Origin: Planctomycetota bacterium
Lineage (GTDB): Bacteria; Planctomycetota; Phycisphaerae; UBA1845; PWPN01
NCBI GenBank assembly: GCA_022711465.1
Contig: JAKLEZ010000001.1
Span: 434,001-498,000, forward strand
Direction of reading: 5' to 3'
DNA length: 64,000 nucleotides
In this document: positions 16,789-26,317 of the stretch, one piece after another
How positions within the stretch are numbered: the stretch's first letter is position 1
Layout: each line of letters opens with the position of its first letter
Translations under genes and position numbers: made by a program
The notes under the pieces: model-generated
Told to the model about the DNA's origin: nothing
The model's input: only the letters and a program-made list of their open reading frames with translations
Database searches by the model: none

Positions 16789-18195
16789 CTACGCGTGCAC
16801 GCCGGCCATGTCCGCGGACAGCTCGTGCAGGAGCTCGACGATCCGCACGTCCGACGGGCAGACTTCAGCGCACCGTCCGCAGTTGCGGCACACTCTGGCC
16901 GGGTCGTAGCCCGCCCGGGCATACAGCTCGCGCGCCAGCTGGTGCTCGTTGTACTGGTGATGATAGGCGTGGTATCGAATCATGTTGGTCACGGCGATGT
17001 GTTCGGGACACACGGTCGTGCAGTCGCCGCACAAGTGGCAGGCTCCGGCCATCTCGTATTTAACCAGCGTCCGCAGCTCTCGCTGGGCGTCAGCGGTCAG
17101 CTTCAGCGAGGCGAGCGGCACGTCCTTCTCCATCTCCTCGTTGCTCTTGATCTGCATGATGACCGCATCGATGAGCCCCTCGGTCAGATTCAGCATCCAG
17201 AGCTTGGCCCGCTCCCACTCGTTGTAGCTCTTGCCGCCCACCAGGCTCTCGAACTTCTTCTCCCGGCCGTCGACCGGGCGGTTCTTGATGCCCGAAGTCT
17301 TCATGGCGATGAAGCCGACGTCCTGCTTCTTGAGAGCGGCCAGCTCAGGCTTGAGCGAATCGAAGCTCTCCGCGTTGACACCCGGCATGATCAGGTCGAT
17401 CTTCCAGGGCCCCTTGGCATTGGCCTCGACCGCCGCGGCCAGGACCTCTTTCTGATGATTGTGGGTGCTGAAGCCGAAGTGCTTCGCTTTCCCGGCCTTG
17501 TGGGCGTTCTCGTAGGCTTCCCACACTTCCAGGCAGTCGAAAATCCAGGGGATCTCGATGCCGTGCATGAAGTAGGCGTCCACGTCCTTGACGCCCAGGC
17601 GGCCGAGCGATTCATCGAGCTGCTGGCTGTAGAGCTTAGCCATGCGCTTGCCCGCCGGGCGGAGATCCGGCTTGTCGCCCCCCTGCTTCTGCTTCTCGAC
17701 CACTTTCTTGTGCAGGGCGAGCAGGTCGCCTTCACCGTCGCCGAGATAGTCTTTCATCGCGGCGCGGTACAGCTTAACAACTTCGTCATCGATCTTGGAG
17801 TAACCGGCCACGTCGGTCGCCTTGCTGGTCAGCCAGAGCTTGTCGCGCTGCTTCTGCAGGAAGGGCTTGAGTTCCAGCTCGAAGTTGCCGTACCCTCGGG
17901 CGGCATCGATGTAATTAACGCCTCGGGCGAGGAGTCGCCGCCAGAGGGTCTCGTTGCCGCCCCAACCCTGCACGATGCGACTGACCATGAAGTTGGTCCG
18001 ACCCATGCGCGTGTAGGCCATGTCGGCGTTTCTGCCGCGCCAGATCAGGTCTTTAGCGTCGACCTGGACCTCGGGAGCCCCCTGCTTCCGGTCGGCACCG
18101 AGGACGGCGGGCCCGGCCACTGCGGCGGCGCCTACGCTTACCGCAGTGCGCTTGAGGAAATGACGGCGACCCAGCCTGTTCTGATCATGGGACAT
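16789..18195 (-). CDS. Tat-exported aldo/keto reductase with C-terminal 2x[4Fe-4S] ferredoxin domain
   Basis: A 468-residue protein with a twin-arginine signal (RRHFLKRTAVSVGAAAVAGP). Residues about 55-370 form an aldo/keto reductase TIM barrel (GRTNFMVSRIVQGWG, RGVNYIDAARGYGN, VDAYFMHGIEIPW, HFGFSTHNH). The C-terminus carries two ferredoxin clusters, CHLCGDCTTVCP and CRNCGRCAEVCP. This fusion type is common in anaerobes and planctomycetes, but the substrate is not known. The AAGGA about 8 nt upstream supports the ATG at 18195 over a longer frame to 18516. Tat export fits a protein that folds with its cofactors before transport. Confidence 0.88.
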   Translation of the reverse strand: MSHDQNRLGRRHFLKRTAVSVGAAAVAGPAVLGADRKQGAPEVQVDAKDLIWRGRNADMAYTRMGRTNFMVSRIVQGWGGNETLWRRLLARGVNYIDAARGYGNFELELKPFLQKQRDKLWLTSKATDVAGYSKIDDEVVKLYRAAMKDYLGDGEGDLLALHKKVVEKQKQGGDKPDLRPAGKRMAKLYSQQLDESLGRLGVKDVDAYFMHGIEIPWIFDCLEVWEAYENAHKAGKAKHFGFSTHNHQKEVLAAAVEANAKGPWKIDLIMPGVNAESFDSLKPELAALKKQDVGFIAMKTSGIKNRPVDGREKKFESLVGGKSYNEWERAKLWMLNLTEGLIDAVIMQIKSNEEMEKDVPLASLKLTADAQRELRTLVKYEMAGACHLCGDCTTVCPEHIAVTNMIRYHAYHHQYNEHQLARELYARAGYDPARVCRNCGRCAEVCPSDVRIVELLHELSADMAGVHA

Positions 18196-18305
18196 GCTTG
18201 AATTCCTTGATTCGTGCCTCGGGCTGCGCTGACCACAGCGTGCTACGTGACGGGGGAGTATAGGGGCTTTCCGGCCGTCGGTGCAAGAGGGGGCGCCATC
18301 CGACC

Positions 18306-19637
18306 TTAGCGGGTCCTGACGAGTGAAGATGGGCGAGGGACGGCGGCCAGGACGGCCTGGAAGAACTCGGGGCGTTTGCGGATCGTAGCCCGGCTGAGCA
18401 GTTGCTGGATATAAGCCTGCTCGCGGCGGCTGTACTCCTCGTCGAGGAGTCGCTGGATGATCTGTTCCTGGGCCTGCTCGAAGGGTTTCCGGGCCGCGGG
18501 GGTCATTTGGCCACACTTAACGATGAAGAAGCCTTCCTCGATCTCGACGATGTCGCTGACCTGCTGGCTCTGGAGGCCGAAGAGCACATCGAGCAGTCTG
18601 GCCTTTGAGCTGGCGAATGCTCCGGGGCTGACCTCGCCCCATCCCCCGCCGAGCTTGCCTCGCGGGCCCTTACAGTATTTCTTGGCGACGGTCTCGAACT
18701 GGACGCCGTTGTTCAGTTCCTGGCGGGCCTGTTGGATGTGGGCCCGGGCCCGTTGGCGGGCGGCGGCCAGTTCCTCTGGCCTGGCGGAGGTGATCGGCTT
18801 GTCGAGCATCTCGGCGACGGGGACCTCGATGAGGAACAGTTCCGCCTTGGCCGTGCTGCTAAACTCATCGGGATGGGTCTCGTAGTACCTGGTCAACTCG
18901 CGTCGGGTCGGTTCCTGGATCATCGGCCGGAACCGCTCGTGAAGGAAGAAGCGGACCATGGCCTGCCGGCGAGCTCGCTCCTTGATCTGATCCATGGTCA
19001 GGTCCAGGGCCTTGAGATAGACCTCGTAGCGGGCGACCACGCCTCCATACCGTCGCGTGATCACATCCTTGACCATGCGGTCGACTTCCTTGTCGAGAGC
19101 GTCCTTGAACTTGTCGTCGGAGAAGGTCTTCTTGGCCTCCTGGTAGACAAGGAGCATGCTGACCTGATAGTCCACCTGGGTGCCGACCGCCCGGAAGAGG
19201 TGGTTGCGGTAGGCCACGAGGCTCAGCGTATCGGCCTTGGCGCGGAGGTCATCATAGATGGGTTCGAGCACTTCGGGAACGCTGATGGTATCGCCGTTGA
19301 CGAAGAGGACCGGGCAGCCGACCGGGCCGTGCTCGAAGTCGATGTCGGACGGCTGGGTGACGGCTCCGGCGGTGAGGCTTTCGGCGGGACCGGCCGGTGT
19401 TCCCGCGTCATCCAGGCGTTTGACGTCGGGATGGTATCGGTGGTTGTGGGCGGCAGCGTGATCGGCCCGTTTGGGGCCGCTGTCGGGCTTGCTGCATCCG
19501 TGCCCCGGCCCCAGCGAGAGGGCCAGCAGGGTCAGGATCGGCAGGGACAGCCGGCGTTTGGGCAGCAAGTTCCCGCGGCCTGCCGTTGATGCAGCCGATC
19601 TCTGCGGTGCCGGTTCTGGAGCCATGGATGCCCTCAT
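18306..19637 (-). CDS. Peptidyl-prolyl cis-trans isomerase lipoprotein (SurA/PpiC type)
   Basis: A 443-residue protein. Its basic N-terminus and hydrophobic stretch (LSLPILTLLALSLGPGHGC) end in a lipobox-like cysteine, suggesting a membrane-anchored lipoprotein. A SurA-like helical region precedes a parvulin (PpiC) domain (GVQFETVAKKYCKGPRGKLG, then GGWGEVSPGAF and VSDIVEIEEGFFIVKCGQ). It probably assists folding of exported proteins. The start codon overlaps the mfd stop by 4 bp, so the two are co-translated; an in-frame ATG at 19625 is a second possible start. Confidence 0.85.
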   Translation of the reverse strand: MRASMAPEPAPQRSAASTAGRGNLLPKRRLSLPILTLLALSLGPGHGCSKPDSGPKRADHAAAHNHRYHPDVKRLDDAGTPAGPAESLTAGAVTQPSDIDFEHGPVGCPVLFVNGDTISVPEVLEPIYDDLRAKADTLSLVAYRNHLFRAVGTQVDYQVSMLLVYQEAKKTFSDDKFKDALDKEVDRMVKDVITRRYGGVVARYEVYLKALDLTMDQIKERARRQAMVRFFLHERFRPMIQEPTRRELTRYYETHPDEFSSTAKAELFLIEVPVAEMLDKPITSARPEELAAARQRARAHIQQARQELNNGVQFETVAKKYCKGPRGKLGGGWGEVSPGAFASSKARLLDVLFGLQSQQVSDIVEIEEGFFIVKCGQMTPAARKPFEQAQEQIIQRLLDEEYSRREQAYIQQLLSRATIRKRPEFFQAVLAAVPRPSSLVRTR

Positions 19638-22600
19638 GTGCCGGCGGCCATTCTAGTTACCGGGGCACCCTCCTTCAACAGCCGGCGGAGTATGGCCAGC
19701 ATGGTGGCGGGCTCGAAGTAGGCCGGCGACAGGCGCCAATGGATCGTGTGGGCGTCGGCCATGCGGGGGGAGCCGGGACTGCTGGCGAAGACCGGCTCGA
19801 CCAGGGCCAGCTCGTCGACGGTGAAGATCAGGTCCGGCGGCTGCTGGTTGATGGAGCGGATCTTGAGGGGTTGAGCCAGGATGCGGATCTCGGCCAGGTC
19901 CAGGAGGGTCTGCACGGTAGGCGGGTACGGGCCGAAGGCGTCCTTGATGTCCTTGTCGAGCTGCTCCAGTTCGGCCCGCGTCCGGCAGCGCACGAGGCGG
20001 CGGTAGATTTCCATCCGCTGGCGTTCGGAATCGATGTAGCTTCTGGGGATGTGGGCGGGCACATCCAGTTCGAGGTGGACCGGGCGGAGTTCCTCGGCCG
20101 GCTCGTCTTTGAGCCTTCGGACGGCCGAATCGAGCAGCTGGCAGTAGAGTTCGTAGCCGACGGCGGCGATGTGACCGCTCTGCTCCGATCCGAGGATGTT
20201 TCCCGCCCCGCGGATCTCCAGATCGCGCATGGCGATTCTGAAGCCCGCCCCGAGATCGGAGAACTCCTCGATGGCCTTGAGGCGGCGGGCGGCCGTGGAA
20301 GTGAGCGTCTTGCCTCGCGAGAGCATCAGGTAGCAGTAGGCCCGGTGCTTGTAGCGTCCCACCCGGCCGCGGAGCTGGTGCAGTTCCGACAGTCCGAATC
20401 GGTCGGCCTGGTCGATCAGGATGGTGTTGCAGTTGGGGATATCCAGCCCTGACTCGATGATCGTCGTGCAGACCAGGACGTCGGCCTGGTGGTGGATGAA
20501 GTCCACCATGACCCGCTCCAGTTCATGTTCGTGCATCTGTCCGTGGCCGATGAGGGTGCGGGCCTCGGGGACGATCTGCCTGACCATGTCGGCGAAGACG
20601 TGGATGTCGTAGACCAGGTTATGGACGAAGAAGACCTGCCCGTCGCGGCTGAGCTCCCGCATGATGGCGTTGCGGATCAGGTTCTCGTCCCAGTGTCCCA
20701 CCTGGGTCACGATGCTGCGGCGGTCCAGGGGTGGCGTTTCCAGCGAACAGATGTCGCGGATGCCCAGCAGCGACATGTGCAGCGTGCGCGGGATTGGCGT
20801 GGCGCTCATGGTCAGAACGTCCACCGTTTCGCGGAAGCTCTTGAGTCGTTCCTTGTGCTCGACGCCGAAGCGCTGCTCTTCGTCGATTACCAGCAGGCCA
20901 AGGTCCTTGAATCCAACGTCCTTGCTCAGCAGGCGGTGGGTACCGATAAGGATGTCCACCTGTCCCTTCCGCGTGCGGGTGATGGTATCGAGTTGCTGCT
21001 TGCGGTTCTTGAATCGCGAGAGGCTTTCGATCACGAAGGGGTAGTCGGCGAACCGCTCGCGGAAGGTTCGCTCGTGCTGCTCGGCCAGGACGGTGGTTGG
21101 CACCAGGACGGCGACCTGCTTGCCATGTTCGACGGCCTTGAACGCCGCGCGGATGGCCAGCTCGGTCTTGCCATAGCCGACGTCGCCGCACAGCAGTCGG
21201 TCCATGGGCATGCTCTTGCGCATATCCTTCTTGATGTCGGCCATCGCGGAGAGCTGGTCCTCGGTTTCGGTGTAGATGAAGCTGCCCTCGAACTCGCGCT
21301 GCCAGGGGGTATCCTCGGGGAAGGAGATCCCGGGCTGGCTGGCGCGCACCGCCTGGATCCTGAGCAATTCGGCGGCGAGATCGGAGACGGCTTCTTCGAC
21401 CCGTTCCTTGGTCCTGGCCCAGCGTGTCCCGCCGAGCTTGCTGAGCTGCGGGGCGGCCGCTCCTGCCCCGATGTACTTCTGGACCAGGTCGATCTGGCTG
21501 ACCGGCACGTGCATGCGGGCCGCGTCGGCGAACTCGAGGGTCAGGAACTCCTCGCTCTTGTTCGAGTCGCCCTTGCGCATGACCCGCAGGCCGAGGAATC
21601 GGGCGATGCCGTGAACCACGTGAACGACGTAGTCACCCGGTTGCAGATCCAGCCAGGATTCGATCGGCCGGGCCGCATGGGTCTTGCGAATCCGCCGCCG
21701 CTGCTGATAACGATGGAAGACCTCGTGGTGTCCGACCACGGCCAGGCGTCCGGCGGGCCAGTCGAATCCCCGGTGCATGAGTCCGTTTCGCGTCTTGAGC
21801 CGAGCCGGCACGTCACCCAGGGTGGACGTCCACAGTTCAACGAACCGCTGTCGTTCCGGCTCGTTGTCGCAATAGAGCAGGACATCCCGTTCGCGGGCCA
21901 GCCGGGCGAGTTCGGGCAGTGCCTCGGTGGCCTTGGTCTCGAAGCGGGCCAGGCTCTGCACGCCGAAAGCGAACCGCTCGGGCAACTCGCCTCCTCCGAG
22001 GGCGTAGAGATGCAGCTGAACGAACGAGCCGGCCCGGCGGAACACGCGGTCGACCGGCATCATCTGGCGAGGCGAGCCCAGCCGATTCCAGAAGGTTCTT
22101 CCGAGCTCCTGGATCTCGATGGGTTCGGCAAAGGCGACGATCGTCTCCCGCGGCAGGTAGGAGAGGAAGCTGGTGATGGTCGCTTCATCCGGGAGCCGCT
22201 TCGGGGACCGCGCCCGCCGGCCGCTCCCGGCCAGCCCCACGGTGCCGGCCACGCGAATCCGCTGGAACGAACGATTGGATCGCTGCGTGCTCACGTCGAA
22301 GGAACGGACCGACTCGATCTTGTCGTCGAAGAAGTCAATCCGGTAGGGATCGATCTCGCCCGGCGGGTAGATATCCAGGATATCACCGCGGAGGGCGAAA
22401 TCGCCGGGCGACTCGACCTGATCCAGGCGGGCATAGCCGTGATCCACGAGCCAATCGACCAGGAGCTGGGGGGTCTGTTCCTGCCCGGCGCCGACGGTCA
22501 GCATGTCCGCCTCGAGGGTAGCGGGGGTAGGCACGGCCTGCATGAGGGCCTGAATGGGGGCGACGATCAGCAAGGGATCGGGCTTGCGATCCGCTGCTCG

Positions 22601-23050
22601 GCCGAGTGCAAGTTCGGGGGTCTTCAGGTCGAGCATTCGGGAGCACAGGGCCAGGCGTTCCGCGTGGATTTCATCGCTGGCTGCCCCCTCACCGGGCACG
22701 GTCTCGAAGGCGCTGAGCAGTTCGGGCGTGTGCCCGCAGAAGAGTTCGATATCGTCGCGGGCCTCATCGGCCTGTTCCAGGTGGGCGGTGACGAACAGGA
22801 GCGGTCGATCGAGTACTCGGGCGGCGGCTCCGGCCAGAGCGGGCGCGAACGATCCCCACAGCCCGTCCGCGGAGACCGCCCCCTGCGCCGACTCGCCATT
22901 CTGGCCATCGCCGCCCTGCGCGGCGAGCCGCGGCGGAGGGCTCAACTCCCGGATCCGGGCCACCAGGGCACGAAAAGTGCCGTCGCCGGTGATCCGATCG
23001 ACGACATTGAGCACGATGCTATCATATCGGCGAATCCGCCCCCACACCAT
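19634..23050 (-). CDS. mfd: Transcription-repair coupling factor
   Basis: Superfamily 2 translocase that removes stalled RNA polymerase from DNA lesions and recruits UvrA. The 1138-residue length is normal. In order: UvrB-like N-terminal domains, the RNA-polymerase-interacting Tudor-like region (LQPGDYVVHVVHGIARFLGL), then the helicase core with Walker A GDVGYGKTE (about residue 620), DEEQRFG (about 722) and SATPIPRTLHMSLLG. The TRG region and C-terminal domain follow (RGRVGRYKHRAYCYLM, GAGNILGSEQSGHIAAVGYE). The start is uncertain within the first 15 residues. It shares a 4-bp overlap with the downstream isomerase gene. Confidence 0.97.
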   Translation of the reverse strand: MVWGRIRRYDSIVLNVVDRITGDGTFRALVARIRELSPPPRLAAQGGDGQNGESAQGAVSADGLWGSFAPALAGAAARVLDRPLLFVTAHLEQADEARDDIELFCGHTPELLSAFETVPGEGAASDEIHAERLALCSRMLDLKTPELALGRAADRKPDPLLIVAPIQALMQAVPTPATLEADMLTVGAGQEQTPQLLVDWLVDHGYARLDQVESPGDFALRGDILDIYPPGEIDPYRIDFFDDKIESVRSFDVSTQRSNRSFQRIRVAGTVGLAGSGRRARSPKRLPDEATITSFLSYLPRETIVAFAEPIEIQELGRTFWNRLGSPRQMMPVDRVFRRAGSFVQLHLYALGGGELPERFAFGVQSLARFETKATEALPELARLARERDVLLYCDNEPERQRFVELWTSTLGDVPARLKTRNGLMHRGFDWPAGRLAVVGHHEVFHRYQQRRRIRKTHAARPIESWLDLQPGDYVVHVVHGIARFLGLRVMRKGDSNKSEEFLTLEFADAARMHVPVSQIDLVQKYIGAGAAAPQLSKLGGTRWARTKERVEEAVSDLAAELLRIQAVRASQPGISFPEDTPWQREFEGSFIYTETEDQLSAMADIKKDMRKSMPMDRLLCGDVGYGKTELAIRAAFKAVEHGKQVAVLVPTTVLAEQHERTFRERFADYPFVIESLSRFKNRKQQLDTITRTRKGQVDILIGTHRLLSKDVGFKDLGLLVIDEEQRFGVEHKERLKSFRETVDVLTMSATPIPRTLHMSLLGIRDICSLETPPLDRRSIVTQVGHWDENLIRNAIMRELSRDGQVFFVHNLVYDIHVFADMVRQIVPEARTLIGHGQMHEHELERVMVDFIHHQADVLVCTTIIESGLDIPNCNTILIDQADRFGLSELHQLRGRVGRYKHRAYCYLMLSRGKTLTSTAARRLKAIEEFSDLGAGFRIAMRDLEIRGAGNILGSEQSGHIAAVGYELYCQLLDSAVRRLKDEPAEELRPVHLELDVPAHIPRSYIDSERQRMEIYRRLVRCRTRAELEQLDKDIKDAFGPYPPTVQTLLDLAEIRILAQPLKIRSINQQPPDLIFTVDELALVEPVFASSPGSPRMADAHTIHWRLSPAYFEPATMLAILRRLLKEGAPVTRMAAGT

Positions 23051-23177
23051 GGGCGGGGTTCCCCCGATTGCTGCGGCCGGTCAAGCCGGCGGGCCGCCCG
23101 GAACCGCCGGTCCGGTCGAGTGGTGGAAGGCAGGTCCTTGCTTCCGGATTGAGCTCGATTATGGCTCTAGCCGGCTG

Positions 23178-23207
23178 TTGGCCTTTTCGAGACAGATGGT
23201 GTATAAT
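23178..23207 (+). promoter_or_regulatory. Promoter for first pilin-like gene
   Basis: TTGGCC (23178-23183), an 18-bp spacer and a perfect TATAAT (23202-23207). The bases just after the -10 (AGATGTGGATGGTT) resemble those after the -10 of the second pilin-like gene, suggesting duplicated promoters. Confidence 0.5.
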
Positions 23208-23657
23208 AGATGTGGATGGTTCCAACGAGTGCGTCTGAGGTTATCATCCATTCGCCCGCAAGGGGCGGTACGGTAAGAAGCCATTTTCCTCCCATCATCC
23301 CAGACGCCTTCGGCGGCCATCCGGCGATGTGTTCCTACAGTCAGGTTGTGCGGTTCACAGGTTTGCGGTGAACGCGCGGTTCGCCGGTGGTGTACGCCGG
23401 CATCAGCCGCGCTGAATGAAGGTCCCCGCGCACGGCAGCTGGTCCCTGCCGCCGCGGGCGCGGGCCGGAAGCGTCCGCGCGAACCGGTGCAAGGAGCGTG
23501 AGTCGGCGAGGGTTGCTCAGCGGCCGCCGGACACGGCGGTGCTGGCTCAACAGTCATCATATAGGTTTTCCCATTCCGCTCTTGCCCGACCATCCTCCCG
23601 TGCCTGGCGCAGGAATGCACGGCCCGCACAACTGTGCCATCGCACGGGAGGTATGCC
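23208..23657 (+). other. Long untranslated leader of the first pilin-like gene
   Basis: About 450 bp without a convincing gene between the candidate promoter and the ATG at 23658. It contains small GC-rich hairpins, for example CGCCC/GGGCG near 23254-23268. It ends with GCACGGGAGGT, the ribosome-binding site that also precedes the second paralogue. The mfd promoter must lie in the same region on the other strand but was not identified. Confidence 0.4.
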
Positions 23658-24602
23658 ATGAGACCGAGAATCATGGAACGGAGACGGTCTGCCTTCACGC
23701 TGATCGAACTCCTGGTCGTGGTCGCGATCATCGCCCTGCTGATCTCGATCTTGCTGCCATCGCTGAGCCGGGCGAGGGAACTGGCTCGCCGGGCAGTTTG
23801 TGCGGCGAACCTGTCGGGGATGGGAAAGAGCTACCACACCTACGCCAACGACAACTCCGATCAGTGGCCGATCGCGGCTCACAAGCGGGCCGGCGTCTCG
23901 GCTGGGCAGACACCGGCGCCCACGGTGACCTACGTTGGCCAGATTGGCACGAAGCGAGGCACGGCCGGCGTCCCTGGCGCGGGCGAGACCACGGACGCCG
24001 ACACTCTTCTTTCCACGACCCGGACCCAATGGACGCTCGTCCGTCTGAACTTCGCCGCGGCCAAGTTGTTTGTCTGCCCGTCGTCCGGCGATCAGCCGAA
24101 TCAGGAGGAGAACCCGCAGGATTTCTGGGATTTCGGCCACGGCAACGCTGCAGGGCCGACGCCCGACAGTGCTGTGGGCTGGCGGCAATGCAGCTATGGC
24201 ACGCAGGTGCCCTACGGTGACCGAGCTTGGCCGCGGACGGACGGTGATGCGAGCATGGCCCTGGCGGCCGACAGGGGCCCGTTCAGTGCCTTTCTGGAGG
24301 CCAAGGAGGGAACGGTGGTAGCGAACCCGGCGGCAACGAGCAGTGACTCAACCGACAAGTGGGCGACCTGGAACTCCCCCAATCACGGTGGGCCAGGTTC
24401 TGGGGAGGGCCAAGTGGTCCTGTACGCCGACAGCCACGCGGAGTTCTCCCCAAAACCTTGTGTTGGCGTCAGTTACGACAACATCTTCACCCGATGGGCC
24501 AAGTCTGCCGGGGCGATGTCGGACCGTGTGCGGGGGTTCGGGCCGTCGAAGGGTATCGGTGAGATACCCCATGGGCAGACGGACTCGCTGATTTATCCGT
24601 AA
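23658..24602 (+). CDS. Pilin-like (type IV / type II pseudopilin) secreted protein, copy 1
   Basis: A 314-residue protein with a prepilin leader: a basic N-terminus, then [20 protein letters not shown] as the N-methylated hydrophobic helix, followed by [20 protein letters not shown]. The long C-terminal part contains [20 protein letters not shown] and [20 protein letters not shown], typical of large planctomycete pseudopilin-like families. The ATG at 23658 has GGGAGG about 6 nt upstream. It is closely similar over its whole length to the next gene. Its cell role is unknown; it may form part of a secretion or surface filament system. Confidence 0.88.
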   Translation: MRPRIMERRRSAFTLIELLVVVAIIALLISILLPSLSRARELARRAVCAANLSGMGKSYHTYANDNSDQWPIAAHKRAGVSAGQTPAPTVTYVGQIGTKRGTAGVPGAGETTDADTLLSTTRTQWTLVRLNFAAAKLFVCPSSGDQPNQEENPQDFWDFGHGNAAGPTPDSAVGWRQCSYGTQVPYGDRAWPRTDGDASMALAADRGPFSAFLEAKEGTVVANPAATSSDSTDKWATWNSPNHGGPGSGEGQVVLYADSHAEFSPKPCVGVSYDNIFTRWAKSAGAMSDRVRGFGPSKGIGEIPHGQTDSLIYP

Positions 24603-24620
24603 ATCGATGCAAGTCCGGTA

Positions 24621-24649
24621 TTGACAAAGCGGTTGGAGAGTGCTTTAAT
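24621..24649 (+). promoter_or_regulatory. Near-consensus promoter for second pilin-like gene
   Basis: Perfect TTGACA (24621-24626), a 17-bp spacer and TTTAAT (24644-24649, 5 of 6). It begins only 19 bp after the stop of copy 1 and is followed by AGATGGATGGTT, similar to the first promoter. Confidence 0.7.
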
Positions 24650-25088
24650 CCTAGATGGATGGTTGTGTGGAGCGCGTTTGCGGCACCACTCTGTTGATAT
24701 GACAGAAGCTGCCATCATCTGTTTTCCATCCCAAGCGCCCCCCCATGACCAACCACAGGAATGCGGTTTTGTTGGCCTATTTGGCCGCAAAGAACGTGTA
24801 AGTGCGGATTCGCGGCGATGGTCGTCGTGAGATCCGTTGTGGTTGTGGGTCCCCGCGTATGATGAGCTGTGGTGCTCGGCGCGGGAGCAGATTCTGCAGC
24901 TGTTTGGGAGGTCTTCGAGGCTTGTTCGGGCGAGAGCACACAGCGGCCGCTTGACATGGCGGCAACTTGTGGCCAGTCCTCATTCATCGTCCTCTGTCAG
25001 GGCTCTCGCTTAACGCTCCAGCTTCGCAGACCCAGCACAAACAGGCTACGGAAGACTGCGCATCAGTGCGAAAGCACGGGAGGTCATT
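24650..25088 (+). other. Long untranslated leader of the second pilin-like gene
   Basis: About 430 bp with no convincing gene, lying between a strong promoter and the ATG at 25089 and ending with GCACGGGAGGT. It is somewhat less GC-rich than the surrounding genes. The length mirrors that of copy 1. No known riboswitch motif was recognised. Confidence 0.45.
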
Positions 25089-26021
25089 ATGAGACCCAAC
25101 ACTCAAGGTAGGAGCAGGCCGGCGTTCACGCTGATCGAGCTCCTGGTGGTGGTCGCGATCATCGCCCTGCTGATCTCGATCCTGTTGCCGTCGCTGGCGC
25201 GAGCCCGCGAACTGTCGAAGCGGTCGGTGTGCGCCGCGAACCTCAAGGGCATGGGCACGGGCCTGTACACCTACGCCAACGAGAACGCCGACGATATGCC
25301 TCGGGCCAACAGCACCCAGGTGGCCACAAGCGGCGTGGGCGTGGTCAACTACGTGGCCAAGATCGGCACCAAGCGTGGTCAGCTCGCCAACCCCATGATC
25401 GGCGAGACGGGCACGAATGACGCCGCAGTCTCCACGGTGCGGAACCTATGGACGATGATCCGTCTGAATATCTCATCGCCCAAGTCGTTCATCTGCCCGT
25501 CGTCGAGCGATCAGCCGAACGATGAAGAGAACCCGCAGAACTACTGGGATTTCGGCAAGGGTGACGTGACCGGAACAGCGACTGCCGCCCAGGCGAAAGA
25601 GGGCTGGAACCAGTGCAGTTACGGCTATCAGGTTCCCTACGGCGATCGTGGCCGTCCGCGTACCGACTGCGACCAGAGAATGGCCATTGCGGCCGACAAG
25701 GGGCCTTTCGGAGCGGTTCTAGATGGACAGGTGGGCACCGACCCGGGCAAGCCCAACCTGACGACGACCGATTCGCCTGACAAGTGGTCGCCCTGGAACT
25801 CGCCGAACCACGGCGGTTCCGGTGCTGGCGAAGGCCAGGTTGTGCTGTACGCTGATGCTCACGCCCAGTTCGAGCCGAAGCCCACGGTGGGTGTTGCGTA
25901 CGACAACATCTACACCCAGTGGGGCACGCAGAACGGCACCCTGACGGATCGCGTACAGGGCAACAAGCCCACGAGCACCGAGATTCCGTGGGGCCAGACT
26001 GACTCGCTGATCTATCCGTAA
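25089..26021 (+). CDS. Pilin-like secreted protein, copy 2
   Basis: A 310-residue paralogue of the preceding gene, with the same leader ([20 protein letters not shown], then [20 protein letters not shown]) and the same later motifs ([47 protein letters not shown]). It ends TDSLIYP like copy 1. Differences are spread along the protein, so both copies look functional. It has its own promoter and a strong rho-independent terminator at 26098-26131, so the copies are separate transcription units that can be regulated differently. Confidence 0.88.
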   Translation: MRPNTQGRSRPAFTLIELLVVVAIIALLISILLPSLARARELSKRSVCAANLKGMGTGLYTYANENADDMPRANSTQVATSGVGVVNYVAKIGTKRGQLANPMIGETGTNDAAVSTVRNLWTMIRLNISSPKSFICPSSSDQPNDEENPQNYWDFGKGDVTGTATAAQAKEGWNQCSYGYQVPYGDRGRPRTDCDQRMAIAADKGPFGAVLDGQVGTDPGKPNLTTTDSPDKWSPWNSPNHGGSGAGEGQVVLYADAHAQFEPKPTVGVAYDNIYTQWGTQNGTLTDRVQGNKPTSTEIPWGQTDSLIYP

Positions 26022-26097
26022 GTGGACTACCGGCGTCGGCCTGACAACCGACCACCGACCAGGCCCATCGCAAAAGCGATGGTACGGTGTGACGAAG

Positions 26098-26131
26098 ACG
26101 GGCGGCACGTTCCGTGTCGCCCGTTTCTTTT
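26098..26131 (+). terminator. Rho-independent terminator after pilin-like copy 2
   Basis: ACGGGCGGCAC (26098-26108), loop GTTCC, then GTGTCGCCCGT (26114-26124), followed directly by TTCTTTTTTT. This is a strong intrinsic terminator. Confidence 0.88.
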
Positions 26132-26142
26132 TTTGTTCCTGC

Positions 26143-26170
26143 TTGACAGCCTACCCCGGCGCGGCATAAT
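26143..26170 (+). promoter_or_regulatory. Strong promoter 160 bp ahead of xseB
   Basis: Perfect TTGACA (26143-26148), a 16-bp spacer and CATAAT (26165-26170, 5 of 6). It begins only 12 bp after the T-run of the preceding terminator. Expected transcription start is about 26177. Confidence 0.75.
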
Positions 26171-26176
26171 GAGCGA

Positions 26177-26317
26177 TGCAAGAGGTTCGCTCGGCGCGGG
26201 CGAGGCGGGTGGCGGCGCGTTCCGCCGTCCGACCGGAATGCTGAGAATAGCCTGGTCGCACCCCACAAGGATGGGCAATCCCCCCCTTGCCCGTCTCACC
26301 GCGACCAGGCTTTTTTT
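26177..26317 (+). ncRNA. Candidate leader or small RNA of about 140 nt ahead of xseB
   Basis: The segment is bounded by a near-consensus promoter and a strong rho-independent terminator and has no convincing reading frame. A short 5' stem (GAGCGA 26171-26176 with TCGCTC 26187-26192) and a middle stem (GGCGG with CCGCC near 26211-26226) precede the terminator. CGACCGG (26230-26236) can pair with CTGGTCG (26252-26258), which overlaps the 5' arm of the terminator and would disrupt it, as an antiterminator does. The T-run ends 14 bp before the xseB ATG, leaving no room for another promoter. Readthrough may therefore control xseB. A free-standing small RNA is the alternative. No known riboswitch or SRP RNA motif was recognised. 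Confidence 0.5.
26249..26317 (+). terminator. Branched terminator with C-rich loop just upstream of xseB
   Basis: Outer stem AGCCTGGTCGC (26249-26259) with GCGACCAGGCT (26301-26311), eleven perfect pairs, followed by seven T. Inside it is a second stem GATGGGCAA / TTGCCCGTC (26270-26278 and 26287-26295) closed by the loop TCCCCCCC. The C-rich loop could pair with G-rich ribosome-binding sites. Confidence 0.85.

Noticed and set aside
16549..18201. A 550-codon plus-strand frame opposite the aldo/keto reductase
   Set aside because: The minus-strand protein has a Tat signal and intact Fe-S motifs; the plus-strand product has no recognisable features.
20489..23152. An 887-codon open frame on the plus strand opposite mfd
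   Set aside because: It is the antisense shadow of mfd in high-GC DNA; mfd has all its motifs and normal length.
26239..26260. CTGAGA in the xseB leader, resembling part of the TPP riboswitch
   Set aside because: The other conserved TPP parts (the GAACCTGA segment and the later GG-rich element) are absent, so it is chance.
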